A model generated the notes under the pieces. That model had not been told where the DNA came from. It did not search any database and saw nothing but the letters and a program-made list of their open reading frames with translations. DNA of 47,079 nucleotides from Leptospira sp. Lineage in GTDB: Bacteria > Spirochaetota > Leptospiria > Leptospirales > Leptospiraceae. The stretch spans positions 1 to 47,079 of the forward strand of contig JAPZTS010000033.1 in assembly GCA_027533185.1 (NCBI GenBank). Direction: 5' to 3'. Every line of letters begins with the position of its first letter. The stretch's first letter is position 1. This document shows, piece after piece, positions 46,174-47,079 of the stretch. The position numbers were made by a program, and so were the translations under genes.

Positions 46174-47079
46174 TTAAATTCGAATCGAGGCAGCGGCTAC
46201 TACAAGTCGCTCCACTCGACTTCTTTGATATTGGTCTGTTTCGAAGACTGAATCCATCGATTCTCTTTGAACGAATTCTAGCCGTAATAAAGAAGGTTGC
46301 CAGTTCAGGTAGTCAAAAGTCAGTGTATAACCATTTGTTAAAAATCCATGCTGAGTGCCCGTTTGAACCAACACTTGTTTAGGATCATAAAATCGTTCAA
46401 AGCGTAGACTAACACGAAAAATATCCTCGTATCGAAAACTTGCCCAAAATGTTCCATGATACCATTGTTTATAGGATCTGGCTTCTCTGCTGACATAGAT
46501 AGGAATGCTTGCATTTGCCTGATTCCACCAGGGTTCATAAGAACCAGACTCCTTAGATTTTTGTGAGCCAATGTCACCCGATATCGCAAGAGATAACCAA
46601 TCGTATACTTTCCATTCTACAATTGTATTGCTATAAAATCTTGTTTGCTTTCTTTCCGAGCTAGGTGCTTCATTTCCTGCAAACTGATTTGCGATAATCG
46701 TCAGCTTAGGACTAAAAAAATATTTAAATTGTGTTCCAAAAGATTTATCTTTATTTTGGTCGGTAATATTTTGCCATCCATTCATGACATGAAATTGAAA
46801 GTGAAGTTTATCCGAAAAAATTGTAGTGAGTCGAACTCCAGCAGAATAGTACGGAACGTAATCTAATGCCATTGCTCTAGTGTAATTCCAATTTTCAGAG
46901 GAAATCCAACTTTCATATCCTATATGTCCTAAATAAATACCTACATCTACCCAAGTGTTCTTGGAGAATTTATAACCTATATAGGCTTCTTGAATATGTT
47001 TAACCGAATTTTTATTCGGGCCCACTTCATTTGCGTAGTTTGAATTTACAGAAGTTCCAGCTTGGAGAGCAAGTCGACC
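46174..47079 (-). CDS. Porin-like outer membrane beta-barrel protein, 5' end outside the window
   Basis: A minus-strand frame is open from the right edge to a stop at 46174-46176 (302 codons). It shows the pattern of a 16-stranded-type porin: alternating aromatic strands, with KFSKNTWVDVGIYLGHIGYE, SSENWNYTRAMALDYVPYYS and FRYEDIFRVSLRFERFYDPK. This resembles the BBP2/DUF1597-type outer membrane barrels common in Leptospira. The codon at 47025 (GTG) is internal, not the start. It is convergent with the pump gene, 71 nt apart. A functional link with efflux is possible but unproven. Confidence 0.75.
   Translation of the reverse strand, partial: GRLALQAGTSVNSNYANEVGPNKNSVKHIQEAYIGYKFSKNTWVDVGIYLGHIGYESWISSENWNYTRAMALDYVPYYSAGVRLTTIFSDKLHFQFHVMNGWQNITDQNKDKSFGTQFKYFFSPKLTIIANQFAGNEAPSSERKQTRFYSNTIVEWKVYDWLSLAISGDIGSQKSKESGSYEPWWNQANASIPIYVSREARSYKQWYHGTFWASFRYEDIFRVSLRFERFYDPKQVLVQTGTQHGFLTNGYTLTFDYLNWQPSLLRLEFVQRESMDSVFETDQYQRSRVERLVVAAASIRI

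Noticed and set aside
1..47079. CRISPR arrays, tRNA and rRNA genes
   Set aside because: I saw no regularly spaced direct repeats with spacers, no tRNA-like cloverleaf with a T-loop, and no rRNA segments anywhere in the window.

Overview
The window looks like chromosome from a spirochaete of the genus Leptospira, probably a saprophytic species. The base composition is AT-rich. Several surface proteins have spirochaete-style lipoboxes. The mix of a PAS-type chemotaxis receptor, flagellar cap gene fliD, class III cyclase, SpoIIE-type phosphatase, selO, ppk1 and porin-like beta-barrels also fits. The genus comes from recognising families, not from a search.

Layout. 1-2709 is an AT-rich, decayed stretch. 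It holds the 3' end of an unknown gene, an unknown 251-aa ORF, a frameshifted IS481-family transposase and the C-terminal stub of a class III cyclase. 2706-3692 holds a poly-serine lipoprotein and a membrane-anchored LuxR-type regulator. 3747-8174 is a tight operon: SH3/M23 peptidase, ankyrin protein, and two single-domain cyclic-nucleotide-binding proteins. 8143-12044 (minus) is a tightly coupled operon: AlkC-like repair protein, two related lipoproteins, an esterase and an SDR. Divergent from it is selO, followed by a DUF2721-like remnant and a GC-rich hairpin-rich block (13872-14135). 14228-16816 is a beta-oxidation pair. 16982-19925 holds a deoxyribosyltransferase and a chemotaxis receptor, convergent around a gene-poor island. 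Arrays of a 10-bp unit lie at both gene ends there.

20191-25650 runs from a SpoIIE-type phosphatase (with an in-frame stop just upstream) to a GPH sugar transporter, an adenylate cyclase and a small lipoprotein. 25678-30385 holds a DUF4468-like protein, a small acidic protein with a PlsC acyltransferase, dapF, a methyltransferase, a HAD phosphatase and a small membrane protein. 30387-33269 (minus) is fliD and a companion gene. 33359-38458 is ppk1, an FAD-linked oxidase and a GNAT-nitrilase fusion. 38529-46102 holds two small exported proteins that share an LNLPPP tail, separated by two strong terminators. They are followed by a heavy-metal RND efflux operon with an extra beta-barrel gene between adaptor and pump. 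A porin-like gene on the opposite strand runs off the right edge.

How the genes work together. cAMP signalling recurs: one intact cyclase, one cyclase remnant and two stand-alone cNMP-binding proteins. The efflux operon has all three envelope components, and the pump keeps the intramembrane acidic triad of CzcA. The least explained items are the 10-bp repeat arrays, the GC-rich structured block, the LNLPPP proteins and the barrel inside the RND operon.
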